From Pseudoxanthomonas japonensis (lineage in GTDB: Bacteria; Pseudomonadota; Gammaproteobacteria; Xanthomonadales; Xanthomonadaceae), in assembly GCF_010093445.1 (NCBI RefSeq), contig NZ_PDWW01000017.1:28933-92932 (forward strand): a DNA stretch of 64,000 nt. Direction: 5' to 3'. Positions within the stretch are counted from its first letter, which is position 1, and the number at the start of each line of letters is the position of its first letter. This document shows positions 26,139 to 34,405 of this stretch, piece by piece. The notes under the pieces were generated by a model that saw only the letters and a list, made by a program, of their open reading frames with translations, did not search any database and had not been told where the DNA came from. The translations under genes and the position numbers were made by a program.

Positions 26139-26616
26139 GCGGTGCCAAGGCGGCGGGCGCAGTCGCGCCGCTGCCCGCGTGTGCATGCACACCGCCGGCG
26201 CAGGGCCATGGACGACGTGCGCCATCATCCGCTGCAACCGTCGCAACACGCCGACGGCACGTTCGATCGCGTGGGGCATCACGAGGTAGCCGGCATCGGC
26301 AAACGCATGCAGCAGTTCCGCGGCCGTTGCGCAGGTCGAGCACCGCAGGGCGCCGGTAGTCGGCGCCACGTTGGTGATGGCGGCAGGATCGAGATCGCGG
26401 ACTCCATAACGGGTGGCGCCGCCACCTGCGTCCTGCTTATGTGGTGGCGACCGGCGCTCCCTTCATCGGGGTGGAGTGTCCGGGGAAAGCTGCAGAAGAA
26501 GCCGGCGTCGCTACCGGCTTCAGCGTCGTGAAGCGATGCGGAAGTCCGGGATTGGCAAGTGACAGGCCCCACACTAGGCTGGCTGTCGCCGCGGCGTACG
26601 TGGACAGGGAGGCGCA
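26139..26616. other. 478-bp gap without a confident gene
   Basis: No gene can be supported here. One stretch on the minus strand (about 26400 down to 26150) has a coding look, with codons spelling LLHAFADAGYLVMPHAIERA, but it lacks a good start and runs antisense into the kinase gene. It may be a decayed gene or chance. The last bases (ACAGGGAGG) are the ribosome site of moeA. Confidence 0.3.
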
Positions 26617-27864
26617 GTGATCGGTTACCACGAAGCAGTGGCGAGGCTGACGGACGGCGCGCGTCGCCTGGCCGTGCAGCAGGTTGCGCTGGCCGATGCG
26701 TTCGGTCGCGTGCTCGCCGGCGATGTCGTGGCGACGCTCGCGCTGCCGCCGTTCGACAACGCGGCGATGGATGGCGTGGCATTGGCATCGACAGACCGGG
26801 CCGCGCGGGCCGGCAGCGAGTGGGCGATCGTCGCGCGCATCGGCGCCGGCGACACGCCGCCACATGACGACGCATCCGCGTGGGACATCATGACCGGCGC
26901 GCCGCTGCCTGCGCGCGCCGACACGGTCGTGCCGGTGGAGCGCATCGACCGGCTGCCGTCGCACACGCTGGGCCAGGCGCCGCGCGTACGCCTGCTGGCC
27001 GACGCGTTGCCGGGCGCGAACATCCGGCGCCGCGGCGAGGACGTGCTGCCGGGCCAGCGGGTGCTGGACGCCGGGACATTCATCGACACGGCGCAACTGT
27101 TGCTGCTGGCGGGCACCGGCGTCGACCGCGTCGAGGTGGCGCGGCGTCCGCGCGTGGCCCTGCTGGCGACCGGCCGTGAAATCGTCGCGGCGGGCGAGCC
27201 GCTACCGGCGGGCGGCATCCACGATGCGACGTCGCCGTACCTCGCGGCGTCGGTCGCCGCCGCAGGCGCGGAGATGATCCAGGTCTCGCACGTCGGTGAC
27301 GACGTGGCGAACTTCCAGGCCGCCATCGACGCGGCGCTGTCCCGCGGTGTCGACCTGGTGCTCAGCACGGGCGCAGTGTCGAAAGGCTGCTACGACTTCG
27401 TGCCCGATGCGCTCGCTGCGCGCGGCGCCGAGCGGCTGTTCCATGGTGTGGCGATGCGCCCCGGCAAGCCCGTGCTGGCGGCGCGCCTGCGCGAAGGCGC
27501 GATGGTCGTCGGGTTGCCGGGCAATCCGCTGTCGACGGCGGTGGGGTTCCGCTTCCTGGTCGAACCACTGCTGCGGGCGTGGCTCGGCATGGCACCCGAA
27601 CCGGTGCGCCGCCTGCCGCTGGCCGCCGCCTGCGACACGCGCGCCGGCCTGCACGCCGCGTTCCACGGCACGCTGCGCTGCGATAGCGAAGGCCGGTTGC
27701 AGGCCTGTGTCGCCGACGCGCAGGCGTCGTTCCGCCTGCTGCCGTTCTCGCAGTCGTCGGCGTGGATCACGCTGCCGGAAGACACGGCGCGCATCCAGGC
27801 AGGAGCGCTCGTGCAGGTGCATGGCCACAGCCACCTGCGGCCACCGTCGTGGATGCCGGCATGA
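26617..27864 (+). CDS. moeA: molybdopterin molybdenumtransferase
   Basis: MoeA (415 aa) inserts molybdate into adenylylated molybdopterin to make molybdenum cofactor, in the cytoplasm. Family motifs are ALPPFDNAAMDGVAL (residues about 42-56), STGAVSKGCYDF (from S250) and GLPGNPLSTAVGF (from G299). The C-terminal domain is the usual domain IV. The start is GTG, preceded by a strong GGGAGG. It overlaps mobA by ATGA, giving a two-gene Moco operon. Confidence 0.95.
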   Translation: MIGYHEAVARLTDGARRLAVQQVALADAFGRVLAGDVVATLALPPFDNAAMDGVALASTDRAARAGSEWAIVARIGAGDTPPHDDASAWDIMTGAPLPARADTVVPVERIDRLPSHTLGQAPRVRLLADALPGANIRRRGEDVLPGQRVLDAGTFIDTAQLLLLAGTGVDRVEVARRPRVALLATGREIVAAGEPLPAGGIHDATSPYLAASVAAAGAEMIQVSHVGDDVANFQAAIDAALSRGVDLVLSTGAVSKGCYDFVPDALAARGAERLFHGVAMRPGKPVLAARLREGAMVVGLPGNPLSTAVGFRFLVEPLLRAWLGMAPEPVRRLPLAAACDTRAGLHAAFHGTLRCDSEGRLQACVADAQASFRLLPFSQSSAWITLPEDTARIQAGALVQVHGHSHLRPPSWMPA

Positions 27865-28409
27865 CACGGGACTGGCGTGCGGTGCTGTTGGCGGGCGGCC
27901 GCTCCTCACGCATGGGCACCGACAAGGCGATGCTGCCGTGGGGAGCAGGCACGCTGATCGCGCACATGCATGCGCTGTTGTTGACGGCGGGCGCACGACA
28001 GGTCGTCGTCAGCGGGCATCGGCCGGAATTCGACGGTGTGCCGGACGCGCAACCCGGCACCGGCCCGATGGGTGCACTCGCGCAGCTCGCACCGCAGCTG
28101 CAGGAAGGCCAGTGGCTGGTGGTGCCGGTCGACATGCCGCTGCTGACGGTGGAACTGGTGCACGCGTTGTTGTCCGTCGACGCCGCCTGCGCATGCGTGG
28201 AAGACCATCCGCTGCCGATGGCGCTGCGGCTCGATGCCGGCGTGCGCGCGGTGCTGGCCGACATCGGCGCGCGCGAAGGGCGCGTGCGTTCGTTGCGTGC
28301 ATTGCATGATCGGTTGCGGGCAACGTACGTGCCCGCGCCGCCGTGGCGGGAAGCGCTGCGCAACGGCAACACGCCGGAAGAGTGGGGCGCGCTCAGGACG
28401 ATGCGCTGA
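27861..28409 (+). CDS. mobA: molybdenum cofactor guanylyltransferase
   Basis: MobA (182 aa) transfers GMP from GTP to Mo-molybdopterin to make the bis-MGD cofactor. The nucleotide-binding motif LLAGGRSSRMGTDKAML lies at residues 9-25, the GTP/Mg site VVPVDMPLLT in the middle, and the C-terminal NGNTPEEW motif is typical. The ATG overlaps the moeA stop. The open frame extends upstream, but MTRDWRAV is the natural start. Length is usual for MobA. Confidence 0.93.
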   Translation: MTRDWRAVLLAGGRSSRMGTDKAMLPWGAGTLIAHMHALLLTAGARQVVVSGHRPEFDGVPDAQPGTGPMGALAQLAPQLQEGQWLVVPVDMPLLTVELVHALLSVDAACACVEDHPLPMALRLDAGVRAVLADIGAREGRVRSLRALHDRLRATYVPAPPWREALRNGNTPEEWGALRTMR

Positions 28410-28424
28410 GCGCGTCGCCCCGGA

Positions 28425-29024
28425 TCACCCGTGCAGCTTGATCGCGGTCTCCGCGACCACGCGGCCCTGGTAGCGCGCGCCCTTCAACTCGTTCTCCGAC
28501 GGCTGCCGTGAGCCATCGCCGCCGGCGATGGTGCTGGCGCCGTACGGCGAACCGCCGGTGATTTCGTCCAGCGTCATCTGGCCGGCGTGACCGTAGTCCA
28601 GGCCGACGATGACCATGCCGAAATGCAGCAGGTTGGTGATGATGGAGAACAGCGTGGTTTCCTGGCCGCCGTGCTGGGTGGCGGTGGAGGTGAACGCCGC
28701 ACCGACCTTCCCGTGCAGGGCGCCGCGCGCCCACAGGCCGCCGGCCTGGTCGAGGAAATTCGCCATCTGCGAACTCATGCGGCCGAAGCGCGTGCCCGTG
28801 CCGACGATGATCGCGTCGTAGTCGGCGAGTTCCGCGATGGTGGCGACCGGCGCAGGCTGGTCGAGCTTGTAGTGCGAGGCGCGCGCCACCTCGTCCGGCA
28901 CCAGTTCGGGCACGCGCTTGATGTCGACCTGCGCGCCCGCACCGGTCGCGCCTTCGGCGATGGCATGCGCCATTGTTTCGATATGCCCGTAGGCGGAGTA
29001 GTAGAGCACCAGGATCCTGGCCAT
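28425..29024 (-). CDS. wrbA: NAD(P)H:quinone oxidoreductase, type IV
   Basis: WrbA flavoprotein (199 aa), which reduces quinones by two electrons and protects against redox cycling. The FMN-phosphate loop is [12 protein letters not shown] near the N-terminus; other motifs are [30 protein letters not shown] and [18 protein letters not shown]. Full length for the family. An AraC-type regulator gene lies 12 bases upstream on the same strand, so the two are probably co-transcribed from the divergent region near 29500-29790. Confidence 0.95.
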   Translation of the reverse strand: MARILVLYYSAYGHIETMAHAIAEGATGAGAQVDIKRVPELVPDEVARASHYKLDQPAPVATIAELADYDAIIVGTGTRFGRMSSQMANFLDQAGGLWARGALHGKVGAAFTSTATQHGGQETTLFSIITNLLHFGMVIVGLDYGHAGQMTLDEITGGSPYGASTIAGGDGSRQPSENELKGARYQGRVVAETAIKLHG

Positions 29025-29036
29025 CGTCGTCGCTCC

Positions 29037-29480
29037 TCAGGGATGCGCGTTTGCCTGCGCGGTGTCGGGCAGGCGGAGTATGCGGGTCGCACCCGTGGTG
29101 CCGGCGTGACGGCACTCGTACGAGAACGCGCGCGGCGACACGCCGGTAGCGCGACGGAACGTGCGGGTGAAGTGACTCTGGTCGTAGAAGCCCAGCGCCG
29201 CGGCGGTGTCGGCGATACGCTGGTCGCCGCGCGCCAGCATTTCCTTGGCGCGTTCCAGCCGCAGCCGCATCACGTAGGCCATCGGGCTGCAGCCCACGCG
29301 CTGGCGGAATTGCCGGGCGAAGTGGAAGCGGCTGATGCACGCGGCTGCCGCGACGTCCGCCAGCGTGAAGTTCCTGCCCAGGTTGCGCAGGATGAAGGCG
29401 TCCGCGCGCAGGAAGGCGCGCTCGTTGAGGCCCGGCGCACTGCGTTGGACGGCAGGGTGGGTGTCGTGGCCGGCGTGCAT
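29037..29480 (-). CDS. AraC-family transcriptional regulator (DNA-binding domain only)
   Basis: Short AraC/XylS-type regulator (147 aa) with two helix-turn-helix motifs: FTLADVAAAACISRFHFARQF and the second ending in GFYDQSHFTRTFRRATG. There is only a short leader of about 35 residues, with no effector domain, as in SoxS/MarA-type regulators that are controlled by abundance. It is followed by wrbA after 12 bases and is probably a redox- or drug-response regulator of that gene. Upstream lie several inverted repeats. Confidence 0.88.
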   Translation of the reverse strand: MHAGHDTHPAVQRSAPGLNERAFLRADAFILRNLGRNFTLADVAAAACISRFHFARQFRQRVGCSPMAYVMRLRLERAKEMLARGDQRIADTAAALGFYDQSHFTRTFRRATGVSPRAFSYECRHAGTTGATRILRLPDTAQANAHP

Positions 29481-29540
29481 GGTCGTGCCTTGTCGGGTAT
29501 GGGGCGCAACGTGGGTCGTGCGCCGGGGCTCCCCTGTGCC

Positions 29541-29585
29541 TCAAGGTGCCTCGGTGTCGATGCACCTTGATACCCCTGTCGGGGT
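29541..29585. promoter_or_regulatory. inverted repeats upstream of AraC-type gene
   Basis: TCAAGGTGC (29541-29549) and GCACCTTGA (29562-29570) form a perfect 9-bp inverted repeat with a 12-bp spacer. A second hairpin, ACCCC-TGTC-GGGGT, follows at 29572-29585. They lie 60-105 bp upstream of the AraC-type start in the divergent intergenic region and could be operator sites. Confidence 0.45.
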
Positions 29586-29617
29586 GGGAGTGTCCTCACT
29601 CGATCGGGGTAGGTCGA

Positions 29618-29678
29618 CGCACCGTCCGTCCGCTTCGCCCGCCAACGAAACGACGACATCCTTCCGACGGACGGTGCG
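29618..29678. repeat. 13-bp perfect inverted repeat, 35-bp spacer
   Basis: CGCACCGTCCGTC (29618-29630) is the exact reverse complement of GACGGACGGTGCG (29666-29678). The pair lies between the divergent AraC-type and NarL-type genes. It could be an operator pair, a large hairpin or a terminator; no T-run follows on either strand. Confidence 0.5.
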
Positions 29679-29792
29679 GGCTCGGTAACGCCTCGCGCCA
29701 ACCGAGGGCACGCGCTATCTTTGCCCGCACCCCGTTCCTCCTCCCGCGCCGTGTCGCTGCCAACGCCTGCCAGCCCGCTTCCTTCCGACGGC

Positions 29793-30407
29793 ATGATCCG
29801 CGTGCTGGTCGTGGACGATCACCCCTTGCTGCGCGAAGGGATCGCGGCGGTGCTCGGCACGCAGCCGGACATGCGCGTGCAGGCCGAAGCCACCGAAGGC
29901 AGGGAAGCGGTCGATCTTTACGGCAGCCTGCGTCCCGACGTGGTGCTGATGGACCTGCAGATGCCGGGCATGGACGGCATCTGCGCGATCCGCGCCATCC
30001 GCGAGCAGGACCCCGCGGCGCGGATCGTCGTGCTGACGACCTACCAGGGCGATGTGCAGTGCCTGCGTGCGCTGCGGGCCGGTGCCCATGGCTACCTGCT
30101 CAAGAGCATGCTGCGCCGGGAACTGGTGGACACGATCCGCGTGGTGCACGCAGGCGGGCGCCGCGTGCCGCCCGAAATCGCCGACAGCCTGGCCGCACAC
30201 CTTGGCGACGACGGACTGAGCGCGCGCGAAGTCGACGTGTTGCGCCAGGTTGCCGAGGGCAACGCGAACAAGCGCGTTGCGCGCACGCTCGGCATCTCGG
30301 AAGAAACGGTCAAGGCGCACATGAAGAGCATCCTGTCCAAGCTCGCCGCCAACGATCGAACGCACGCCGTCACCATCGCGATCAAGCGCGGCATCATCCA
30401 GCTCTGA
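29793..30407 (+). CDS. NarL/LuxR-type response regulator
   Basis: Two-component regulator (204 aa from ATG 29793). The receiver has D8/D9, phospho-acceptor D54 in VLMDLQMPGMDG and the LLKSM lysine. A C-terminal LuxR helix-turn-helix reads LSAREVDVLRQVAEG and ISEETVKAHMKSILSKLAA. No sensor kinase gene is adjacent, so it is an orphan in this window. The start is chosen on homology of MIRVLVVDDHP; no clear ribosome site is seen, and in-frame starts upstream (29721, 29751) remain possible. Confidence 0.9.
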   Translation: MIRVLVVDDHPLLREGIAAVLGTQPDMRVQAEATEGREAVDLYGSLRPDVVLMDLQMPGMDGICAIRAIREQDPAARIVVLTTYQGDVQCLRALRAGAHGYLLKSMLRRELVDTIRVVHAGGRRVPPEIADSLAAHLGDDGLSAREVDVLRQVAEGNANKRVARTLGISEETVKAHMKSILSKLAANDRTHAVTIAIKRGIIQL

Positions 30408-30427
30408 GCGTCACGCCACGTCGCGCA

Positions 30428-30441
30428 CGATTGTGCAATCG
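30428..30441. promoter_or_regulatory. 14-bp near-palindrome
   Basis: CGATTG-TG-CAATCG is a perfect 6-bp inverted repeat with a 2-bp centre in the gap before the hydrolase gene. It could be an operator, but short palindromes also arise by chance. Confidence 0.25.
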
Positions 30442-30501
30442 AGACGCATGGGCGCGGGCGCACGCTGACATGGTCTCCACGACCACAGGCGCAACATCGC
30501 G

Positions 30502-31479
30502 ATGCGCACACCAGACGACGACCAACCTGTCGACCCGCGGCGACGCCGCGTGGTCATCGCCGGCGCAGCCGCCACCGCGTTCGCTGCGCTTCCCGCGTTG
30601 CCGCTCGCGGCCGCGGGCAACCTTTCTCCCACCATCCCCCACGAGGAGCGACGCATGGCCACGTTCACCACCAAAGACGGCACGACCATCTGGTACAAGG
30701 ACTGGGGCAAGGGCCCCGTGGTCTCCTTCAGCCACGGCTGGCCACTGAGCGCCGATGCCTGGGATCCGCAGATCTTCCACCTGGCCAGCAATGGCTTCCG
30801 CTGCATCGCCCACGACCGGCGCGGCCATGGCCGTTCCAGCCAGCCGTGGAACGGCAACGAGATGGATACCTATGCCGACGATCTCGAACAGCTGTTCGAG
30901 CACCTGGGCGTCAAGGATGTCGTGATGATCGGCCACTCCACCGGCGGTGGCGAAGTCGCGCGCTACATCGGCCGCCACGGCACGAAGCGGGTGAAGAAGG
31001 CCGTACTGATGGGCGCGGTGCCACCGATCATGCTGAAGACCGACGCGAATCCGGGCGGCTTGCCGCTCTCGGTGTTCGACGGCTTCCGCCAAGCCTATCT
31101 CGCGGACCGCGCGCAGTTCTTCCTCGATGTCGCCAGCGGCCCGTTCTTCGGCTACAACCGGCCGGGCGCGAAGGTGTCGGAAGGCAACATCCGCGCATGG
31201 TGGACGCAGGGCATGCAGTCGGGCTTCAAGAACGCGTACGACTGCATCAAGGCGTTCTCGGAAACCGACTTCACCGAAGACCTGAAGAAGTTCGACGTGC
31301 CCACGCTGATCATCCATGGCGATGACGACCAGATCGTGCCGATCGACGCGTCCGCGAAGCTGTCGGCAGAACTGGTGCCTGGCGCCGAGCTGAAGATATA
31401 CAAGGGCGGCTCGCACTCGCTGGGCGATACCAGCCGCGAGCAGCTCAACGCCGACCTGCTGGCGTTCGCGCGCAGCTGA
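30502..31479 (+). CDS. alpha/beta hydrolase (non-heme chloroperoxidase/arylesterase-like)
   Basis: Alpha/beta-hydrolase (325 aa). Numbered from the internal start at 30655, the triad is S95 in GHSTGGGE, an Asp in HGDDDQIVP (223-225) and H254 in GGSHSLGD. It resembles cofactor-free haloperoxidases and arylesterases; the substrate is unknown. The first 51 residues include [21 protein letters not shown], a twin-arginine-like export signal. An internal ATG at 30655 (MATFTTKDG), where many cytosolic relatives begin, has an excellent ribosome site (GAGGAG eight bases away). Two products, exported and cytosolic, are therefore possible. Confidence 0.85.
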   Translation: MRTPDDDQPVDPRRRRVVIAGAAATAFAALPALPLAAAGNLSPTIPHEERRMATFTTKDGTTIWYKDWGKGPVVSFSHGWPLSADAWDPQIFHLASNGFRCIAHDRRGHGRSSQPWNGNEMDTYADDLEQLFEHLGVKDVVMIGHSTGGGEVARYIGRHGTKRVKKAVLMGAVPPIMLKTDANPGGLPLSVFDGFRQAYLADRAQFFLDVASGPFFGYNRPGAKVSEGNIRAWWTQGMQSGFKNAYDCIKAFSETDFTEDLKKFDVPTLIIHGDDDQIVPIDASAKLSAELVPGAELKIYKGGSHSLGDTSREQLNADLLAFARS

Positions 31480-31633
31480 TCGCAACAGCCACCGGAAGGC
31501 AGCGCGCGGGCGTCGGCGAACGACCCCTGCGTCGCGCCCATCTGGCCCCAACCGACTGCACCCACTGGCTGCACACGGCTCCGCATGCATCGCCGTCGCC
31601 CTAGCGTCCAACACAGCACTGACGGAGTAGGTC

Positions 31634-32209
31634 TTGCTCAACCATGAGTTCATAGAGCGGCGAAAGGTGAGCATCCCGCTCGGCGTGGGCACGGCCATGG
31701 GCATCTTCGTCGATCACGCGGAGACTGCCGATATGTGGGATGTGGAGGGTAGGCGTTTCATCGACTTCGCTTCCAGGATTTCCGTCCTCGACGTGGGTCA
31801 TCGCCATCCTCGCGTGATGGCGGCGGCCGAGCAGCAGTTGCGGCGGTGCACGCAAGCCGCGTTCCAGGTGGCAGGTTACGACGCCTGCGTCGCACTCGCG
31901 TAGCGCCTGAACGACATCGCCCCCATCGAGGGGCCGGCCAAGACCATCCTGTTCTCGACCGGCGCGGAAGCCGTGGAGAATGCGGTCAAGATTGCCCATG
32001 CGGCCACGCGGCGCCACGCCGTGATCGCCTTTTCCGGCGGATTCCATGGCCGCAGCTTCATGGCCATGTCGCTGCCCGGCAAGACCGCCCCCTACAAGCG
32101 CGGCTTCGGTCCTTTGCCCGACGGCGTCTACCGTCGCGTGCTCGGTCCTATGCGACGAGGCGCAGGGGTTCTCCCAGGCCAGAAAGACGCTTCCTCTTCG
32201 ATACGCTGA
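31634..32209 (+). pseudogene. broken 4-aminobutyrate aminotransferase-like gene
   Basis: Remnant of a class III aminotransferase of the GabT type. The first 89 codons read well (RRKVSIPLGVGT, WDVEGRRFIDFA, VGHRHPRVMAA) and then stop at TAG 31901. Translation in the same frame continues as RLNDIAPIEGPAKTILFSTGAEAVENAVKIA and FSGGFHGRSFMAMSLPGK. The stop sits where relatives have Glu, so a single G-to-T change would explain it. After GVYR the homology ends and about 250 codons, including the PLP lysine, are missing. The start would be TTG. The 3' end overlaps a small minus-strand ORF. It cannot make an active enzyme. Confidence 0.8.
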
Positions 32210-32394
32210 TCGCGTGGCCCCACGATGCATTGAGCAAGATTGGACTGGGCTACTACGAAAGAGGGTTCGATCGCGTCCTCAAGGACGGGCCATCCCTCAT
32301 TCTCGGCACACTGCAACGCGCAATCCCTCAGCGCATGAGCGATGTTCTGAAAAGGGGATTCGGTCGATACGACACGATGTCGTCTGATCGTCAT
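32128..32394 (-). CDS. small hypothetical protein (paralogue of the 43828-44121 gene)
   Basis: Short reading frame of 88 codons. Its first about 45 residues match those of a second small gene at 43828-44121: both have HRVV near the start, FQ, and the shared core CAENEGWP. Beyond that the two differ, and this copy's tail runs antisense over the broken aminotransferase gene, so it may be a truncated or fused copy. The start at 32394 is supported because the upstream DNA is also conserved between the two loci. Function is unknown. Confidence 0.4.
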   Translation of the reverse strand: MTIRRHRVVSTESPFQNIAHALRDCALQCAENEGWPVLEDAIEPSFVVAQSNLAQCIVGPRDQRIEEEASFWPGRTPAPRRIGPSTRR

Positions 32395-32703
32395 GGCAGC
32401 TCCGGCAAGTTTTGCGAGCCGGCAGACCGTGGGCGCGAAAGCCAACCGAGCATCGGAATTCCGCGACGCATGACGCTAACAGGTTTCTTGGCACGGAAGC
32501 ACTTTATATTCCTGGCAGCGTCACACCAGACTAACAGCCAAAGGCGCAGGGTGCGGAGGTTGCGGTGCAATACCGTATCGGCTGCTCAGCCGCGCTCCAC
32601 CCCTCCTGACTCTCCGCATTGAGCTCGCGCCTGGCATTTCGCCCGGCCACGGCTTTGGCCGTTCTTTTGACCCTGATACGGGTCCACCTCGTAGGAAATT
32701 CCC
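32392..32703. repeat. dispersed repeat, copy A (shared intergenic cassette)
   Basis: This stretch between the small minus-strand ORF and the fasciclin gene resembles 44119-44420. Shared words include the identical 17-mer ACTCTCCGCATTGAGCT (32609-32625 here, 44335-44351 there), TTGCGG-GCA-T-CCGT, TCGGAATTCCGCG and GCGAGCCGGCA. The order is the same and the copies have diverged. It probably carries divergent promoters for the flanking genes. Confidence 0.65.
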
Positions 32704-33153
32704 ATGGAAATGCAACAGAAAGAAGGCCTCGTCCAGCAGAATCTATTGGGCACGCTGAAGACCAACAAATCCTTCTCGACCTTCATCAATGCCGTCGACA
32801 AGGCAGGCCTTACGGCTTCACTGGCAGGTGATGAGCAGTTCACGCTTTTCGCCCCCACCGACGAAGCGTTCTCTGGCCTGCCGGCAGGCGCGCTCGACCG
32901 GTTGCTCGAGCCTGCCAACAAGGATGAGTTGGCTTCGGTGATCAACTATCACCTAGTCAGTGGGCGCAAGACGACCGATGTCGGGAAATGGAAGTCGGCG
33001 CGCACGGTGCACGGCCAGACTGCACCGATCAAGGTCGCTGAAGGCAAGCTCAGCATCGGTTCCGCGCGCGTCACGCTTCCGGACATCCTTGCCAAGAATG
33101 GCGTGATCCACGGTATCGACAAGGTCAACCTTCCGGAATCCAAACCCAACTGA
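32704..33153 (+). CDS. fasciclin (FAS1) domain protein
   Basis: Single FAS1-domain protein (149 aa). Characteristic stretches are KSFSTFINAVDKAGL, FTLFAPTDEAFSGLPAGALDRLL, INYHLVSGRKT and the closing NGVIHGIDKVNLP. FAS1 proteins are usually secreted adhesion or matrix proteins, but this one shows no signal peptide, which is unusual, although short bacterial forms without one are known. It lies downstream of repeat copy A and ends just before a strong hairpin, so it is probably a single-gene transcript. Confidence 0.9.
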   Translation: MEMQQKEGLVQQNLLGTLKTNKSFSTFINAVDKAGLTASLAGDEQFTLFAPTDEAFSGLPAGALDRLLEPANKDELASVINYHLVSGRKTTDVGKWKSARTVHGQTAPIKVAEGKLSIGSARVTLPDILAKNGVIHGIDKVNLPESKPN

Positions 33154-33176
33154 GGTGCGGATGCAAAGGACTGCTC

Positions 33177-33200
33177 GCGGCGGGAAGAAATTCCCGCCGC
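33177..33200 (+). terminator. hairpin with GAAA tetraloop after fasciclin gene
   Basis: GCGGCGGGAA and TTCCCGCCGC form a perfect 10-bp stem around a GAAA loop, 23 bases after the fasciclin stop. There is no T-run, so termination efficiency is uncertain, but the position and stability fit a terminator. Confidence 0.6.
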
Positions 33201-33228
33201 ATCGCTACCCTCGGAGGCTGAACTGTCT

Positions 33229-33540
33229 ATGGGCCCACCCATCAAACCCCACGTATCAGCCTCAATCGGCGTCGGCACGGACCGAGCCAAGGCCGCTGCT
33301 GCCCTAATGAACAAGATCGCCTATCAGCTGAGACCCGCAAGCAAGACGACCATGGCGCCCTGTGCACGATGCTGCAGGCCAAGTCCAGGCGGCCAGCCTT
33401 GTGCAAAGTGTCTGACAGACGAGTTGGGCACCCTCATCAACAACTTTGGTGCGGCGTCGCGCTGGCTCGAATCGACCAAACAAGCAAGCCAGGACGAAGG
33501 TACGGTACTCCGCTATGCGGGACTCGCAGAAGCGAACTGA
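33229..33540 (+). CDS. hypothetical protein with four-cysteine motif
   Basis: Unrecognised 103-aa protein. A cluster PCARCCRPSPGGQPCAKC (residues about 44-61) has two CxxC pairs like a small zinc ribbon. It is followed by a helical stretch LGTLINNFGAASRWLE. A GGAGG lies 11 bases before the ATG. The surrounding sequence is less GC-rich than the core genes. It could be a chance frame; the ribosome site and motif favour a real gene. Confidence 0.45.
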   Translation: MGPPIKPHVSASIGVGTDRAKAAAALMNKIAYQLRPASKTTMAPCARCCRPSPGGQPCAKCLTDELGTLINNFGAASRWLESTKQASQDEGTVLRYAGLAEAN

Positions 33541-33793
33541 TTGCCTCGAGTCCTTGTGCAGAGTCCTGTACGGTTTCCAGTCATTCGGAAATGTTTCTGC
33601 GTTATACGGGGCAGTGGGCTCTGCTGCGACGTCGCTGCCACTCATCGGAACATCTCCTGATCCCCGGAATGCCGGGCAGCACGAGGCTGCGCTAACCGAT
33701 GAAACTTTATGCAGAATCACGCCGGTGTACTGCTCCCGATTTGGGAGCACTCCCGGTGGGCGACAGTCATCGTACTAACCGGAGGTGATGGCG
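33541..33793. other. non-coding gap with small hairpin
   Basis: No convincing gene. TGCTCCC and GGGAGCA (33731-33749) form a 7-bp stem with a GATTT loop about 45 bases before the next gene, and may end transcription of the upstream gene. GGAGG at 33781-33785 is the ribosome site of the next ORF. Confidence 0.35.
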
Positions 33794-34027
33794 ATGCGAA
33801 CAGTTTCCGAGCTCAGTACTATTCTAAGTGAGAGCATGGCAAGGCTTCGCGACGGCCAAGTGGGGTGTGACGCTCGCGGGTTCGTTCGAACGTTGCGTAC
33901 CCAACTGCTGCTTGAAGCGCCCGAAGGTGCGCGACTTGCCATCTGCGCGCGCCTCGCTGCAATGGAAATAATGCTGAACCAGAGAGAGGCAGCATTGCCA
34001 AATTCTGCAACGAGCGTCATTGGGTAA
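33794..34027 (+). CDS. small hypothetical protein
   Basis: Unrecognised 77-aa, mostly helical protein (VSELSTILSESMARL, LEAPEGARLAICARLAAMEIML). The ATG at 33794 has a good ribosome site (GGAGG, eight bases away); in-frame starts at 33785 and 33788 are closer to that site and less likely. It is a plausible member of the accessory set of small genes around the glucan synthase operon. Confidence 0.5.
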   Translation: MRTVSELSTILSESMARLRDGQVGCDARGFVRTLRTQLLLEAPEGARLAICARLAAMEIMLNQREAALPNSATSVIG

Positions 34028-34144
34028 AGCTGATCATGATGTCGCACGATCATCCGTTCGCGGACAGATGGCTTCGGGGTGAAGCCACATGCGCGTCTTC
34101 GTGAACCCTGCGCTTCCAACCCAAGGCGGAAATGGAAGTCCTGT

Positions 34145-34405
34145 CTACATAGGCTGGCAGCCAGCCGGATCCGCGTCAGTGTTGATGGCGGCTACTGGTA
34201 ACCCGCATGTATGTGTCTTGAGCATGAAATCCAGGCGTCCCCGTACGTACTGCATATCTTCATCAGCAGCTTGATCGAGAATCTCTTTCGCGAGCGCATT
34301 GAACTGAGGCCAGAACTGGGCTTCATGTCGGAGATGCTGCAGCCAGTGCGGCATCATGGCCGCCAGTCGATCCAGTTCCGCATCGAGCTGCGCACGAGGT
34401 TTCAT
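34145..34405 (-). CDS. small hypothetical protein coupled to the glucan synthase gene
   Basis: Unrecognised 86-aa protein, mostly helical and His/Trp-rich (RLAAMMPHWLQHLRHEAQFWPQF, ILDQAADEDMQYV). Its ATG overlaps the stop codon of the glucan synthase gene (ATGA), so it is translated with it and is very likely real. It may act with the synthase, but nothing in the sequence shows how. Confidence 0.65.
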   Translation of the reverse strand: MKPRAQLDAELDRLAAMMPHWLQHLRHEAQFWPQFNALAKEILDQAADEDMQYVRGRLDFMLKTHTCGLPVAAINTDADPAGCQPM

